Shown: piece after piece, positions 52,541 through 60,501 of the stretch
Numbering within the stretch: position 1 is the first letter of the stretch
How the letters are laid out: every line of letters begins with the position of its first letter
Source: Ancylobacter polymorphus
GTDB lineage: Bacteria > Pseudomonadota > Alphaproteobacteria > Rhizobiales > Xanthobacteraceae
NCBI RefSeq assembly: GCF_022836935.1
Contig: NZ_CP083241.1
Location: 1-64,000 of the forward strand
Reading direction: 5' to 3'
Length of the DNA stretch: 64,000 nt
Translations under genes and position numbers: made by a program
The notes under the pieces: generated by a model
The model's input: only the letters and a program-made list of their open reading frames with translations
The model's database searches: none
What the model was told of the DNA's origin: nothing

Positions 52541-54124
52541 TCAGGCCGCCTTGATGAAGTCGGCGCAGCGTTCGCCGATCATGATGCAGTTCGCGTTGAG
52601 ATTGCCGCTGACGATGGCCGGCATGACCGACGCGTCGGCGACATAGAGGTTGGAGAGCCCGCGCACCTTCAGCATTGGGTCGACGACCGCGAGCGCGTCG
52701 GTACCCATCTTGCAGGTGCCACAGGGGTGGTAGATGCCGATGGCGGTGGCGCGCACATAAGCGATCCACTCGTCGTCGCTTTGCACCTCTCGCCCCGGCT
52801 TGAACTCGCTGAGCACGTGGCGGGCCATGGCAGGCGCCTCGAAGATGGCGCGCAGCCGTTTCGCCCCGGCCACCAGCGTGGCGACATCGCGCGCGTCGCC
52901 CAGCAGATTGGGCTGGATCGCCGGGGGCGCGAACGGATCGGCGCCGGCAAGGCGGACATGGCCGCGCGAGAAGGGGCGGTGGATGTTGTTAAGCGCGGTC
53001 ACCGCCGGCCGGTCGAAAAGAATGGGGCCGGTATCGGTGAGGTCGTAGCCGGCAGGCGTAAAGTGGATTTGCAAGTCGCAGCGCGGCAGGTCGGGCCGTG
53101 AGCGATGGAAGCCCAGCACATGCGCGTCCGGCGTAGTGCCCGGCCCCCGCCCGGCGAGCAGCCACGCCGCGCCGAAGACGAGCGCGTGCGGCAGCGTATG
53201 TTGGACGTTGTAGGTTGGCCGGTTGACGAAGGCGATGTGGCTGGTGCCGGGATGGTCGTGAAAATTCTCGCCGACGCCGGGCAGGTCGTGCACGACCTCC
53301 ATGCCGTGCTGGCGCAGATGCGCCTGCGGCCCGACGCCGGACAGCATCAGCAACTGCGGCGAGCCGAAGGCGCCCGCGGCAAGAACCACCGCCTTCGCCG
53401 CCCGGGCTTTCACGGTCCTACCCTTGCCGACGAATTCGACGCCGCTGGCCCGCGTCCCCTCGAACAGGAGGCGGCGCGCCTGCGCATGGGTCAGCACGGT
53501 GAGGTTGGGCCGCCGGCGCCAGAGATAGGCGCGCGCCGCGCTATGGCGCCAGCCGTGTCTCTGCGTCGCCTGCACATAGCCGATGCCGCCCTGCGGCGTG
53601 GTGTTTAGATCTGGGACTTCCACCAGTCCGGCCTCCACGCCGGCACGAAGGAAGGCGCCCGACAGTGGGTGCGAGGTACGCAGGTTCTGCACGCTCAGCG
53701 GGCCGCCCTCGCCGTGGTCGGCATTGGCGCCGGCCTCATTGTCCTCGGCGCGGCGGAAGAAGGGGCGCACGGTCTCGAAATCCCACCCCGTGCAGCCCAT
53801 CATGGCCCAGTCGTCGAAATCCTCGCGCTGGCCGCGCACGTAAAGCATGCCGTTGATCGAGGAGGAGCCGCCAAGCACCTTGCCGCGCGGCATGTAATCG
53901 GTGCGCCCGCCACGCGAAGGATCGGGCCGCGAGGTCAGGCGCCAGTCGTAACGGGGATTGCCGATGGCGTAGAGATACGTCGCCGCCGGCATCAGCAACG
54001 GCAGGCGGCGATCCGAGCCGCCGGCCTCCAACACCAGCACCCGGGACCGGCCGTCTTCGGCGAGTCGCCCAGCCACGGCGCTACCGCCCGACCCTGAACC
54101 AATGACGATGTAATCGAATTCCAT
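52541..54124 (-). CDS. GMC-family oxidoreductase (choline dehydrogenase-like)
   Basis: 527 residues. It opens with the FAD-binding EFDYIVIGSGSGGSAVAGRL, then the GMC signature GGSSSINGMLYVRG near residue 80, and ends with the active-site region YHPCGTCKMG and NLNANCIMIGERCADFI. Enzymes of this type oxidise alcohols, including choline and aryl alcohols, to aldehydes; the sigma-54-controlled aldehyde dehydrogenase at 56-58 kb could take the product. ATG 54124 gives the normal start; ATGs at 54139 and 54151 are possible. A 12-bp palindrome lies about 100 bp upstream. Confidence 0.9.
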   Translation of the reverse strand: MEFDYIVIGSGSGGSAVAGRLAEDGRSRVLVLEAGGSDRRLPLLMPAATYLYAIGNPRYDWRLTSRPDPSRGGRTDYMPRGKVLGGSSSINGMLYVRGQREDFDDWAMMGCTGWDFETVRPFFRRAEDNEAGANADHGEGGPLSVQNLRTSHPLSGAFLRAGVEAGLVEVPDLNTTPQGGIGYVQATQRHGWRHSAARAYLWRRRPNLTVLTHAQARRLLFEGTRASGVEFVGKGRTVKARAAKAVVLAAGAFGSPQLLMLSGVGPQAHLRQHGMEVVHDLPGVGENFHDHPGTSHIAFVNRPTYNVQHTLPHALVFGAAWLLAGRGPGTTPDAHVLGFHRSRPDLPRCDLQIHFTPAGYDLTDTGPILFDRPAVTALNNIHRPFSRGHVRLAGADPFAPPAIQPNLLGDARDVATLVAGAKRLRAIFEAPAMARHVLSEFKPGREVQSDDEWIAYVRATAIGIYHPCGTCKMGTDALAVVDPMLKVRGLSNLYVADASVMPAIVSGNLNANCIMIGERCADFIKAA

Positions 54125-54227
54125 CACATTAAATTTCATCCGGCGCGGCACGCGGTCATTAATTTATTCCGATGCCAATAATACGTAATTTTACCCACGT
54201 ATATTTTACATTTAAGCTTTTTTACTT

Positions 54228-54261
54228 CTCATTCGTGAGACAATTTCATCTCACGAATGAG
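54228..54261. promoter_or_regulatory. Perfect 12-bp inverted repeat in an AT-rich gap between ridA and the GMC gene
   Basis: CTCATTCGTGAG (54228-54239) and CTCACGAATGAG (54250-54261) are exact inverted copies with a 10-bp AT-rich centre. The surrounding 100 bp (54160-54262) are strikingly AT-rich for this genome. No U-tract follows on either strand, so an operator or internal promoter for the GMC gene is more likely than a terminator. Confidence 0.55.
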
Positions 54262-54371
54262 ATTTCCGCGTTTCCGAGTCCACGGGAGGCCCGGCACCAC
54301 ACGTCGCCAGCGAGGAGACAGGCTGGGCGAATTGTTCGCCCGCTGTCCCGCGGGACAGCGGGGCAATTGGG

Positions 54372-54734
54372 TCACACGACGGCGGTGGCCATCATCTCCA
54401 CAAGGTTGGCGCCCTGCCCAGCAAGGCGGGATTCAACGGTGGCCCGCGCGGGCGCGTTGGCGGGATCTACCCAGGCGTCCCAGACTTTGTTCATGCGGTC
54501 GAAATGACCCATGTCGTGAAGCCAGATCGTGACCCGGAGTAACCGGCTCTTGTTGGAGCCGGCCTGCGCCAGCAGGCTGTCGATCTGGGCGAGGACGTCG
54601 GCGGTCTGGGCGGCGATATCGGGTGTCTTCTCATTCGCCACGACGCCGGCAAGGTAGGTGATGCTGCCGTGGACGACGACCCGCGACATCCGGTCATTGG
54701 AACTGAGGCGCTGGATGGAGGAGGCAGGCTGCAT
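54372..54734 (-). CDS. RidA-family enamine/imine deaminase
   Basis: 120 residues with the RidA/YjgF pattern: HGSITYLAGVVANEKTPDIAAQTADVLAQIDSLLAQAGSNKSRLLRVTIWL over the middle and the conserved ending PARATVESRLAGQGANLVEMMATAVV (the Arg that binds the substrate carboxylate is in this block). RidA-type proteins hydrolyse reactive imines to ketones and ammonia. It leads a group with a DadA-like oxidase that would make such imines. A sigma-54 promoter lies 117-132 bp upstream. Confidence 0.92.
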   Translation of the reverse strand: MQPASSIQRLSSNDRMSRVVVHGSITYLAGVVANEKTPDIAAQTADVLAQIDSLLAQAGSNKSRLLRVTIWLHDMGHFDRMNKVWDAWVDPANAPARATVESRLAGQGANLVEMMATAVV

Positions 54735-54850
54735 GGAACATCACTTCGCTGCGGGAGAGATTCGAAAGCACTGCGGCGCGCTGCCATTCGACGACCCTTC
54801 GGGCCGCGCACCGCGTCCGTGAGCCGGGCGGTGCCGCACCCTCTGCCTTC

Positions 54851-54866
54851 GGCAATCCGCGTGCCA
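54851..54866 (-). promoter_or_regulatory. Sigma-54 promoter of the ridA gene group
   Basis: Minus strand TGGCACGCGGATTGCC matches TGGCACG-N4-TTGC fully. It points to ridA (start 54734). In the 422-bp gap it is divergent from the MFS gene promoter at 55075. GCGAC half-sites recur between them (for example 54993-54998), but no complete dyad was found. Confidence 0.82.
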
Positions 54867-55074
54867 GGAGTTAAAGCCCTGAAATTTCCGGGCGTTAGCG
54901 GAAGGCAGGCGACGCCAGTCACGCGGATGAGACGTTTGCGACCCGCGACGCAGCAATGGTGAGACGGTGCGTCACCGCAACAGGCCAGCGTCGCGACAGG
55001 CACGGGAGGGGAACGTGGGCATGTGCGGTTTGTCGCTTGCCGGCCGGGTTCCGGCACGCGATGAGAGCGGCGGC

Positions 55075-55089
55075 TGGCACGCATCATGC
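55075..55089 (+). promoter_or_regulatory. Sigma-54 promoter of the MFS gene
   Basis: TGGCACGCATCATGC matches the consensus with one change (ATGC for TTGC) and the right GG-N10-GC spacing. It lies 68 bp before the MFS start codon at 55157. Confidence 0.65.
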
Positions 55090-55156
55090 CGGCCCGATCG
55101 TTCATCATGGGGGCGGTCGCTTCGGCGGGTTGAAGCGGCGATGTACTGGAAGACGC

Positions 55157-56335
55157 ATGAGTCAGTTGTCCGTCGCGGGCGAGCAACGCGCGCTTTTCGC
55201 TTCGCGCATGGCCGTAAGCACCATCTTCTTTGTCGGTGGCTGCGGGCTTACGCTGTGGACCACCTTCCTTCCGCTTCTGAAGGCGCGGGCCGGGCTCGAC
55301 GACGCGGAGGTCGGGCTGGTACTGCTGTGCGTCTCGCTCGGTTGCCTGTGCGGCATGCCGGCGGCTGGGGTGCTGCGTCGGCGCATCGGCCCGCTGCGCT
55401 GTGGGGCACTGGCCGGCACCGCCTTCGCAGTCGCCAGCTTCGGGCCGGCGCTAGGCGTGAACATGCCGCTGCTTGCTGTGTCGGCGTATGTCTTCGGAAT
55501 ATGCTTCGGCTTTCTCGACGTGTGCATGAACTCGCACGCCTCGGCGCTGGAGCGGGAGCTGGGCCGGCCGATCATGTCGTCCGCCCATGCCTTCTTCAGC
55601 CTGGGCAATGTGGCGGGGGCGCTGTCGGGCGGCGGCCTGATCGGGCTCGGCCTTGGAATTCCGCTCGGAATAGGTCTGGCCAGTCTGGCGCTGATGGCAT
55701 TGGCGCTGGCGGCGACGCCCTGGCTCTGGCTGCCGGAGGCGCACCTGCGCGAGGCGGCTGAGAGCCCGATCTTCCGCTCGCCAAACCTGACCATGCTGGG
55801 CGTCGGCATCCTGACCGTGCTCGCCTTCGTCATCGAGCTGACGCTGATCGACTGGGGCGCGCTCTACCTCGTGCAGGCCACCAGCTCGGCCCCCTCCCAC
55901 GCGGCAGCCGGTGTCGCCTGCTTTTCCGTGGCGATGACCACCGGGCGCCTGCTGGGCGACCGTATAGCCCACCGGCTCGGCGCGGTTACGACGATCCAGA
56001 TCTCCGCTGTCATCGCCTGTCTCGGCGTCGCGGTCATCGTCCTGGCGTCGACCGTCCCGGCCGCGCTGCCCGGCTTCGCGCTCGCCGGACTCGGCATCGC
56101 CAATCTGGTGCCGATCCTGTTCTCGCTCAGCGGGCGCATGCCGGGCATCCCGCCCAATGCCGGGATCGCCATGACGGTGACGATCGCCTATGGCGGCGGG
56201 CTATTCGGCCCGCCGCTCATCGGCTTCGTTGCCCATACCTTCGACCTGCGGACGGCGTTCGTGATGCTAACCGTCGGTGCGCTGGCCATCGCCGCCGCGG
56301 TGCGCGGGGTGATTCCCCGCGCCCTGCGGCACTGA
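55157..56335 (+). CDS. MFS transporter
   Basis: 392 residues with about 12 hydrophobic spans and the MFS loop 2-3 region GVLRRRIGPLRCGALAG. The family is the compact MFS type without large loops (YbjJ-like); direction and substrate cannot be told. It is divergent from the ridA group across a shared promoter region with two sigma-54 promoters, so export or import of a pathway compound is likely. ATG 55157 is preceded by GGAAG; a longer in-frame start at 54956 would translate through the promoter. Confidence 0.85.
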   Translation: MSQLSVAGEQRALFASRMAVSTIFFVGGCGLTLWTTFLPLLKARAGLDDAEVGLVLLCVSLGCLCGMPAAGVLRRRIGPLRCGALAGTAFAVASFGPALGVNMPLLAVSAYVFGICFGFLDVCMNSHASALERELGRPIMSSAHAFFSLGNVAGALSGGGLIGLGLGIPLGIGLASLALMALALAATPWLWLPEAHLREAAESPIFRSPNLTMLGVGILTVLAFVIELTLIDWGALYLVQATSSAPSHAAAGVACFSVAMTTGRLLGDRIAHRLGAVTTIQISAVIACLGVAVIVLASTVPAALPGFALAGLGIANLVPILFSLSGRMPGIPPNAGIAMTVTIAYGGGLFGPPLIGFVAHTFDLRTAFVMLTVGALAIAAAVRGVIPRALRH

Positions 56336-56363
56336 CGGGCTATCGGCCGGAAGGACCGGGAGG

Positions 56364-57851
56364 TCAGCCCAGCTTGATCACCACCGATTTGGTCTCCAGA
56401 TAGGCGTCGAGATGCTCGATGCCGGATTCCCGGCCGTAACCGCTGGTCTTGTAGCCGCCAAAAGGAACCACAGGATCGAGCCCGCCATAGGTGTTAACCC
56501 ACACCGTGCCGGCGCGGATGGCCTTGGCCATGCGATGGGCGGTGGATAGGCTGGTCGTCCATACCCCGCCGCCGAGGCCGAACTCGGTGTCGTTGGCGAT
56601 GGCGGCCGCTTCCTCCAGCGTGTCGAACGGGATGGCGGCGGCGACCGGGCCGAAGATCTCCTCCTGGGCGATGCGCATGTCGTTCGTGACGCCAGAGAGC
56701 ACGGTCGGTTCGAAAAAATAGCCGTCCTTCAACGCGCCCTCGGTCATGCGCCGACCGCCGGCAGCCGCAATGACGCCCTCACTGAGACCGATCTCCATAT
56801 AGCCAGCCACCCGATCCAGTTGCCGGGCGTTGACCACCGGCCCGATCTGCGTCGCCGGATCGAGGCCGTTGCCGACCTTGAGCGAGCGGGCGTAATCGGA
56901 GACGCGGGCGACGAATTCATCATAGATCGGGCGCTGGATCAGCAGCCGCGTGCCCGCGCAGCAAATCTGGCCGGTATTGGCAAAGACCCCCATGCCGGCG
57001 CCGGCGACGGCGGCCTCCATGTCACAATCGGCAAAGATAATGTCGGGCGACTTGCCGCCCAACTCCAGCGTCACCCGCTTGAGGTTGGTCTTCGACGCCT
57101 CGACGATCTTGCGGCCGGTGAGATCCGAGCCGGTGAAAGCGACCTTGTCGACATCCATGTGCCGGGCGAGTGCCTCGCCGGCGGTGTGGCCGAAGCCCGG
57201 CACGATATTGACAACGCCCTCCGGTACCCCGGCCTCCAGCAGCAGTTCGCCGAGCCGCAGCGCGGTGAGCGGGGCGTCCTCGGCCGGCTTCAGCACCATG
57301 GCGCAACCCGTCGCGAGCACAGGGCCGATCTTCCAGATGGTCGAGGTCAGCGGGGCGTTCCAGGGGGTGATGGCGCCAACCACGCCGACCGGCTCCTTGA
57401 GCGTATAGGTGAACACCTCGCCCGGCAGCGAATTGGGCAGGGTGCCGCCGGCGATCACGGTGCACATGCCGGCATAGAAGCGCGGCAGGCCGAGGGCTCG
57501 TTGGCGGCGGGCCTGCATGGACGTGATGGGCGCGCCCATGTCGAGCACGTCGATCAGCGCCAGCGTGTCGAAGTGCTTCTCGACCAGATCGCCGAAGCGC
57601 AGCAGGCACTGCTGACGCTGGAATGGAGTGAACCAGTTCCACGGCCCGGACAGCGCCCGGCGGGCCGCCGCCACCGCCAGATCGATGTCGGCGGCGTCCC
57701 CTTCGGAGACTTCCGCGAGAACCTCGCCGGTTGCCGGGTTGAACGTCTTGAAGGTCCTGCCAGAGAGAGAGGGGACGAATTTGCCGTCGATCAGCAACTG
57801 CTTTGGCAGCGGCGCGATGATGTCGGCGATCGGGCTCACATTGATGGTCAT
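56364..57851 (-). CDS. NAD(P)-dependent aldehyde dehydrogenase
   Basis: 495 residues, the normal ALDH length. The catalytic Cys is in FANTGQICCAGTRLLI (about 287-302) and the general-base Glu in VTLELGGKSPDIIF. The NAD-binding GSDLTGRKI and the ALDH C-terminal PFGGYKTSGYGRESG are intact. Sequence is closest in character to betaine/aromatic aldehyde dehydrogenases, but the substrate is open. It could oxidise the aldehyde from the GMC enzyme. A perfect sigma-54 promoter lies 38-52 bp upstream. Confidence 0.93.
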   Translation of the reverse strand: MTINVSPIADIIAPLPKQLLIDGKFVPSLSGRTFKTFNPATGEVLAEVSEGDAADIDLAVAAARRALSGPWNWFTPFQRQQCLLRFGDLVEKHFDTLALIDVLDMGAPITSMQARRQRALGLPRFYAGMCTVIAGGTLPNSLPGEVFTYTLKEPVGVVGAITPWNAPLTSTIWKIGPVLATGCAMVLKPAEDAPLTALRLGELLLEAGVPEGVVNIVPGFGHTAGEALARHMDVDKVAFTGSDLTGRKIVEASKTNLKRVTLELGGKSPDIIFADCDMEAAVAGAGMGVFANTGQICCAGTRLLIQRPIYDEFVARVSDYARSLKVGNGLDPATQIGPVVNARQLDRVAGYMEIGLSEGVIAAAGGRRMTEGALKDGYFFEPTVLSGVTNDMRIAQEEIFGPVAAAIPFDTLEEAAAIANDTEFGLGGGVWTTSLSTAHRMAKAIRAGTVWVNTYGGLDPVVPFGGYKTSGYGRESGIEHLDAYLETKSVVIKLG

Positions 57852-57888
57852 GGCGGTGCTTTCGGCGACAAGAGGGTGGGCCGGAACC

Positions 57889-57903
57889 GCAAGTGCCGTG
57901 CCA
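57889..57903 (-). promoter_or_regulatory. Sigma-54 promoter of the aldehyde dehydrogenase gene
   Basis: Minus strand TGGCACGGCACTTGC matches TGGCACG-N4-TTGC at all positions and ends 38 bp before the ATG at 57851. Confidence 0.85.
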
Positions 57904-58024
57904 GAAGCCCCAGCGCCAGCCGCGCCGCCGCCGGCCCGCGCGCCATGGCGGCGCCAGAGGGCGCGGTTGCTGGATTCGCGTGCTTCCGGCCAAAGCTCAC
58001 CGCCGGGGCGAGGGGCCTCCCGCC

Positions 58025-58062
58025 CGTCTCAGATCAGCGACACGTGTCGCAGCCGGGCGCCA
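58025..58062. promoter_or_regulatory. Tandem candidate activator sites between two divergent sigma-54 promoters
   Basis: A perfect 14-bp palindrome GCGACA-CG-TGTCGC (58037-58050) can be read as two adjacent 18-bp sites of the TGTCGC-N6-GCGACA type: CGTCTC-N6-GCGACA (58025-58042) and TGTCGC-N6-GCGCCA (58045-58062). The same dyad is perfect upstream of the transporter operon (46473). It lies between the aldehyde dehydrogenase and flavin reductase promoters and could serve both. Confidence 0.6.
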
Positions 58063-58115
58063 TTTGGAAACACCCGGCGGAGAGATTTCGCCGGCAAAGT
58101 CAGGCGTGCGGCGAC

Positions 58116-58130
58116 TGGCACGCGCCTTGC
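58116..58130 (+). promoter_or_regulatory. Sigma-54 promoter of the flavin reductase gene
   Basis: TGGCACGCGCCTTGC is a full match to TGGCACG-N4-TTGC on the plus strand, 47 bp before the ATG at 58177. Confidence 0.85.
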
Positions 58131-58176
58131 GGTCCGAGCCGTGAGCGGCCGCAAAGGTCGCGACGTGGAGGCTCCC

Positions 58177-58683
58177 ATGATCGATCCGACCGACTTCAAG
58201 CACGGCATGCGGCGCCTCGCCGCCGGCGTGTCCGTCATCACCACGCTGGAGAACGGGCAGCCGCATGGCTTCGTCGCCACCTCCGTCACCTCGGTGGCCG
58301 CCGACCCGATGCCCACGCTGCTGGTCTGCGTGAACCGCAATGTCTCTTGCCACGACGTTATCGACGCCTCGGGCTCATTCTGCGTCAATCTTCTCGCCGA
58401 ACCGGAGCTGGAGCTCGCGAAGGCGTTCAGCTCATCGGCGCTTCGTCACACGCGCTTCAGCACCCGGGAATGGCGCCCTCTCAAGACCGGCGCCCCGGCC
58501 CTGGTCGGCGCGCTGGCGAGCTTCGACTGTGAACTGGCGGAGAAGGTGAGCGTTCACAGCCACAGCATCTTTCTCGGGAGGGTCGTCGCTATCCATCTGC
58601 CGGAGATGCCGCTGCATCCGCTGATCTACGCTGGCGGGCAGTTCGACACGCTGGGCTCGCGTTTCACGCGCCCGGGGCTGTAA
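58177..58683 (+). CDS. Flavin reductase (HpaC/RutF-like)
   Basis: 168 residues of the FMN-binding split-barrel flavin reductase family: FKHGMRRLAAGVSVITTLENGQPHGFVATSVTSVAADPMPTLLV at the start, NRNVSCHDVIDASGSFCVNLL in the middle and the HSHSIFLGRVVAI strand corresponding to the family's DHxIFxGxV. It supplies reduced flavin to a partner monooxygenase; the luciferase-like enzyme at 50-51 kb is the only candidate here and belongs to the same sigma-54 regulon. GGAG stands about 8 nt before ATG 58177. Confidence 0.9.
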   Translation: MIDPTDFKHGMRRLAAGVSVITTLENGQPHGFVATSVTSVAADPMPTLLVCVNRNVSCHDVIDASGSFCVNLLAEPELELAKAFSSSALRHTRFSTREWRPLKTGAPALVGALASFDCELAEKVSVHSHSIFLGRVVAIHLPEMPLHPLIYAGGQFDTLGSRFTRPGL

Positions 58684-58788
58684 ATGCGCCGTGTGAGGGC
58701 TGAGCGCGGTCTGCTTCTGGTGGTTACCTGAACATCGCGCGTCATGTGCGAACAGCAGGCGAAGATGTATTGGCCTGGTGCCGGTTCT

Positions 58789-59280
58789 GTGGACACCATG
58801 TCAAGCTGATTTGGCTCGCTCCTCGACTTGGAGAGGGCTCAGATAGCCCCGCGTCGAGTGCCTGCGTCGGCGACTTTAGAAGCGCTCGATGTAGTCGAAT
58901 ACATCCGCTCTCGCGTCATCCTCGTCCCGTGGACCTCGCGGTCTGTTCGCTCGGTTTTCGGCGACGAGAAGAAGTTCTCCATCGCAGCATTGTCCCGGAC
59001 ATCGCCCGACCGACTCATCAAACAGTTGATGCCGTAGTCAGACATCAGGCGCAGGAACTGCTCGCTCGTCTATTGGCTGCCCTGATCTCAGTGATGCAGC
59101 AGGCTATCGGGCTTGCCGGGGCGCCAGATCGCGATGATGAGGCCAGCAGTGACGAGCTGTGCCGTCATCTCCGCCTTGATCGCCCAGCCGACGGGACGCC
59201 GCGAGAATAAGTCGGGCGCGCAACCCATGCTCCCGTGTGAGCCGTTCGATACACGGTAGCCCGCAAGAGAGTCCTTTCAC
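58789..59280 (-). pseudogene. Decayed IS3-family transposase (OrfB) remnant
   Basis: Reading the minus strand in shifting frames recovers IS3 OrfB blocks in order: RLTREHGLRAR, then DLFSRRPVGWAIKAEMTAQLV, then HH*DQGSQ*TSEQFLRL with two stops in the DDE core, MSDYGINCLMSRSGD..NAAMENFF, and after a frameshift ADVFDYIERF*S followed by RRHSTRGYLSPLQVEERAKSA and the stop. The segment between the first two blocks (about 90 residues with the first catalytic Asp) is deleted. TGTGGACACC at 58789-58798 may be one terminal repeat; no mate was found. It is long dead. Confidence 0.85.
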
Positions 59281-59405
59281 CAACATATCGTGCAGACCGT
59301 CGAAAGCCGAAATCGCCCGGCCCCGAAGCAAACCTGCGCTATTTGCGGAGCCGCCGCGCAAAAAGAGCGCTGGTTAGACGTAATTATTCAGGACTGCGGA
59401 ACGCC

Positions 59406-60371
59406 TCAGGCCAAAGCGAGAGCTTCGGGCGTGAGCCAAGGTACCAGTGAGAGCATGGGTGGGAGGGCGTGTGACAGCGCCACGCCTCGCGCAACTTCGG
59501 CGATGCGTGGCGCCAGATCGTCGAAGTCCCCGCGCCGCGTGGTCAGCAGCAATTCCCGCGAGAAGGCAACGCCCGGCAAAGGCAATGCCACGACGTCTAT
59601 GGCATGCGCCGCCCCCTGCAATATGCAGAGCGGCGTGGTGATTGCCACCCCCATGCCGGTCGCGACCATGGCGACTAGAGCGTCAGACGTATCGAACTCG
59701 AAGACGCGCCGCGGCCGAAGCCCCAGTCGGCCCAGATGCCGCTCGATATGTTGGCCGGCGTAGGAGCGGGCGCTGTGGCGTACCAGTCGGTAGCGCTCAA
59801 AAACGGCCCGAAGGTCTTTGCCGCGCACCGCGTCGATCTCGCTGCGCGGGGCGATGAGGACGTAAGGCTCACGGAACACCACAATCCGCTCGACCTCGCC
59901 GAGCCCCTCCATTGGGTCGCAGGTCAGGGCAGCGTCGATCTCGTGTCGCATCAGCGCGCGGGTGTGGGAGAAGGCAAGGCCCGACCAGGCGGTCACAGTC
60001 AAGGCAAGCGCGCCATCGGCAAGCTCCCTCACAATGCGGGCGCCAATGGTACCCGCCAGCGAATCGACGAGGCCAATACGCAAATTGATACGCCCGGGCA
60101 TGTCGGCGGCGGCCCGGGCATCGGCCAGAAGCCGCTCAGCATCGCGCGCCAGCTCATCGGCCCGGGCGGCAACCATTCGCCCGACATGGGTCGGCGTGAG
60201 CGGCCGGCGGCGGCGGTCAAACAGGGGAGCGCCGATCAGCGCTTCCGCGCGCCGCAACGCCTGCGAGACCGCCGATTGGGTCACCCCGGCTCTTTGCGAC
60301 GCCGCCGTCACGCTGCCCGTCTCGGCAACGGCGGCCACCAAGCGGAGGGAATGCAGATCGAGATCGCTCAT
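59406..60371 (-). CDS. LysR-family transcriptional regulator
   Basis: 321 residues. The N-terminal helix-turn-helix is SLRLVAAVAETGSVTAASQRAGVTQSAVSQALRRAEALIG, followed by a LysR effector domain with GMGVAITTPLCILQG in the usual place. It is divergent from the SolA-type oxidase gene with a 130-bp AT-rich gap (GAATGACTCTTAGTAATTCT around 60390-60410) that probably holds the operator. Control of the oxidase and of the amino-acid transporter behind it is the likely role. Confidence 0.9.
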   Translation of the reverse strand: MSDLDLHSLRLVAAVAETGSVTAASQRAGVTQSAVSQALRRAEALIGAPLFDRRRRPLTPTHVGRMVAARADELARDAERLLADARAAADMPGRINLRIGLVDSLAGTIGARIVRELADGALALTVTAWSGLAFSHTRALMRHEIDAALTCDPMEGLGEVERIVVFREPYVLIAPRSEIDAVRGKDLRAVFERYRLVRHSARSYAGQHIERHLGRLGLRPRRVFEFDTSDALVAMVATGMGVAITTPLCILQGAAHAIDVVALPLPGVAFSRELLLTTRRGDFDDLAPRIAEVARGVALSHALPPMLSLVPWLTPEALALA

Positions 60372-60501
60372 GTCATTATCAGTCAGGAGAATGACTCTTA
60401 GTAATTCTACTTAATATACCGCATTTCGTTTGACCCCGACACGGGGGCATGGTCGCTTTCGCGACATGATGTCATTTTGTGCAAATGAAGGTCACTAGGC
60501 C

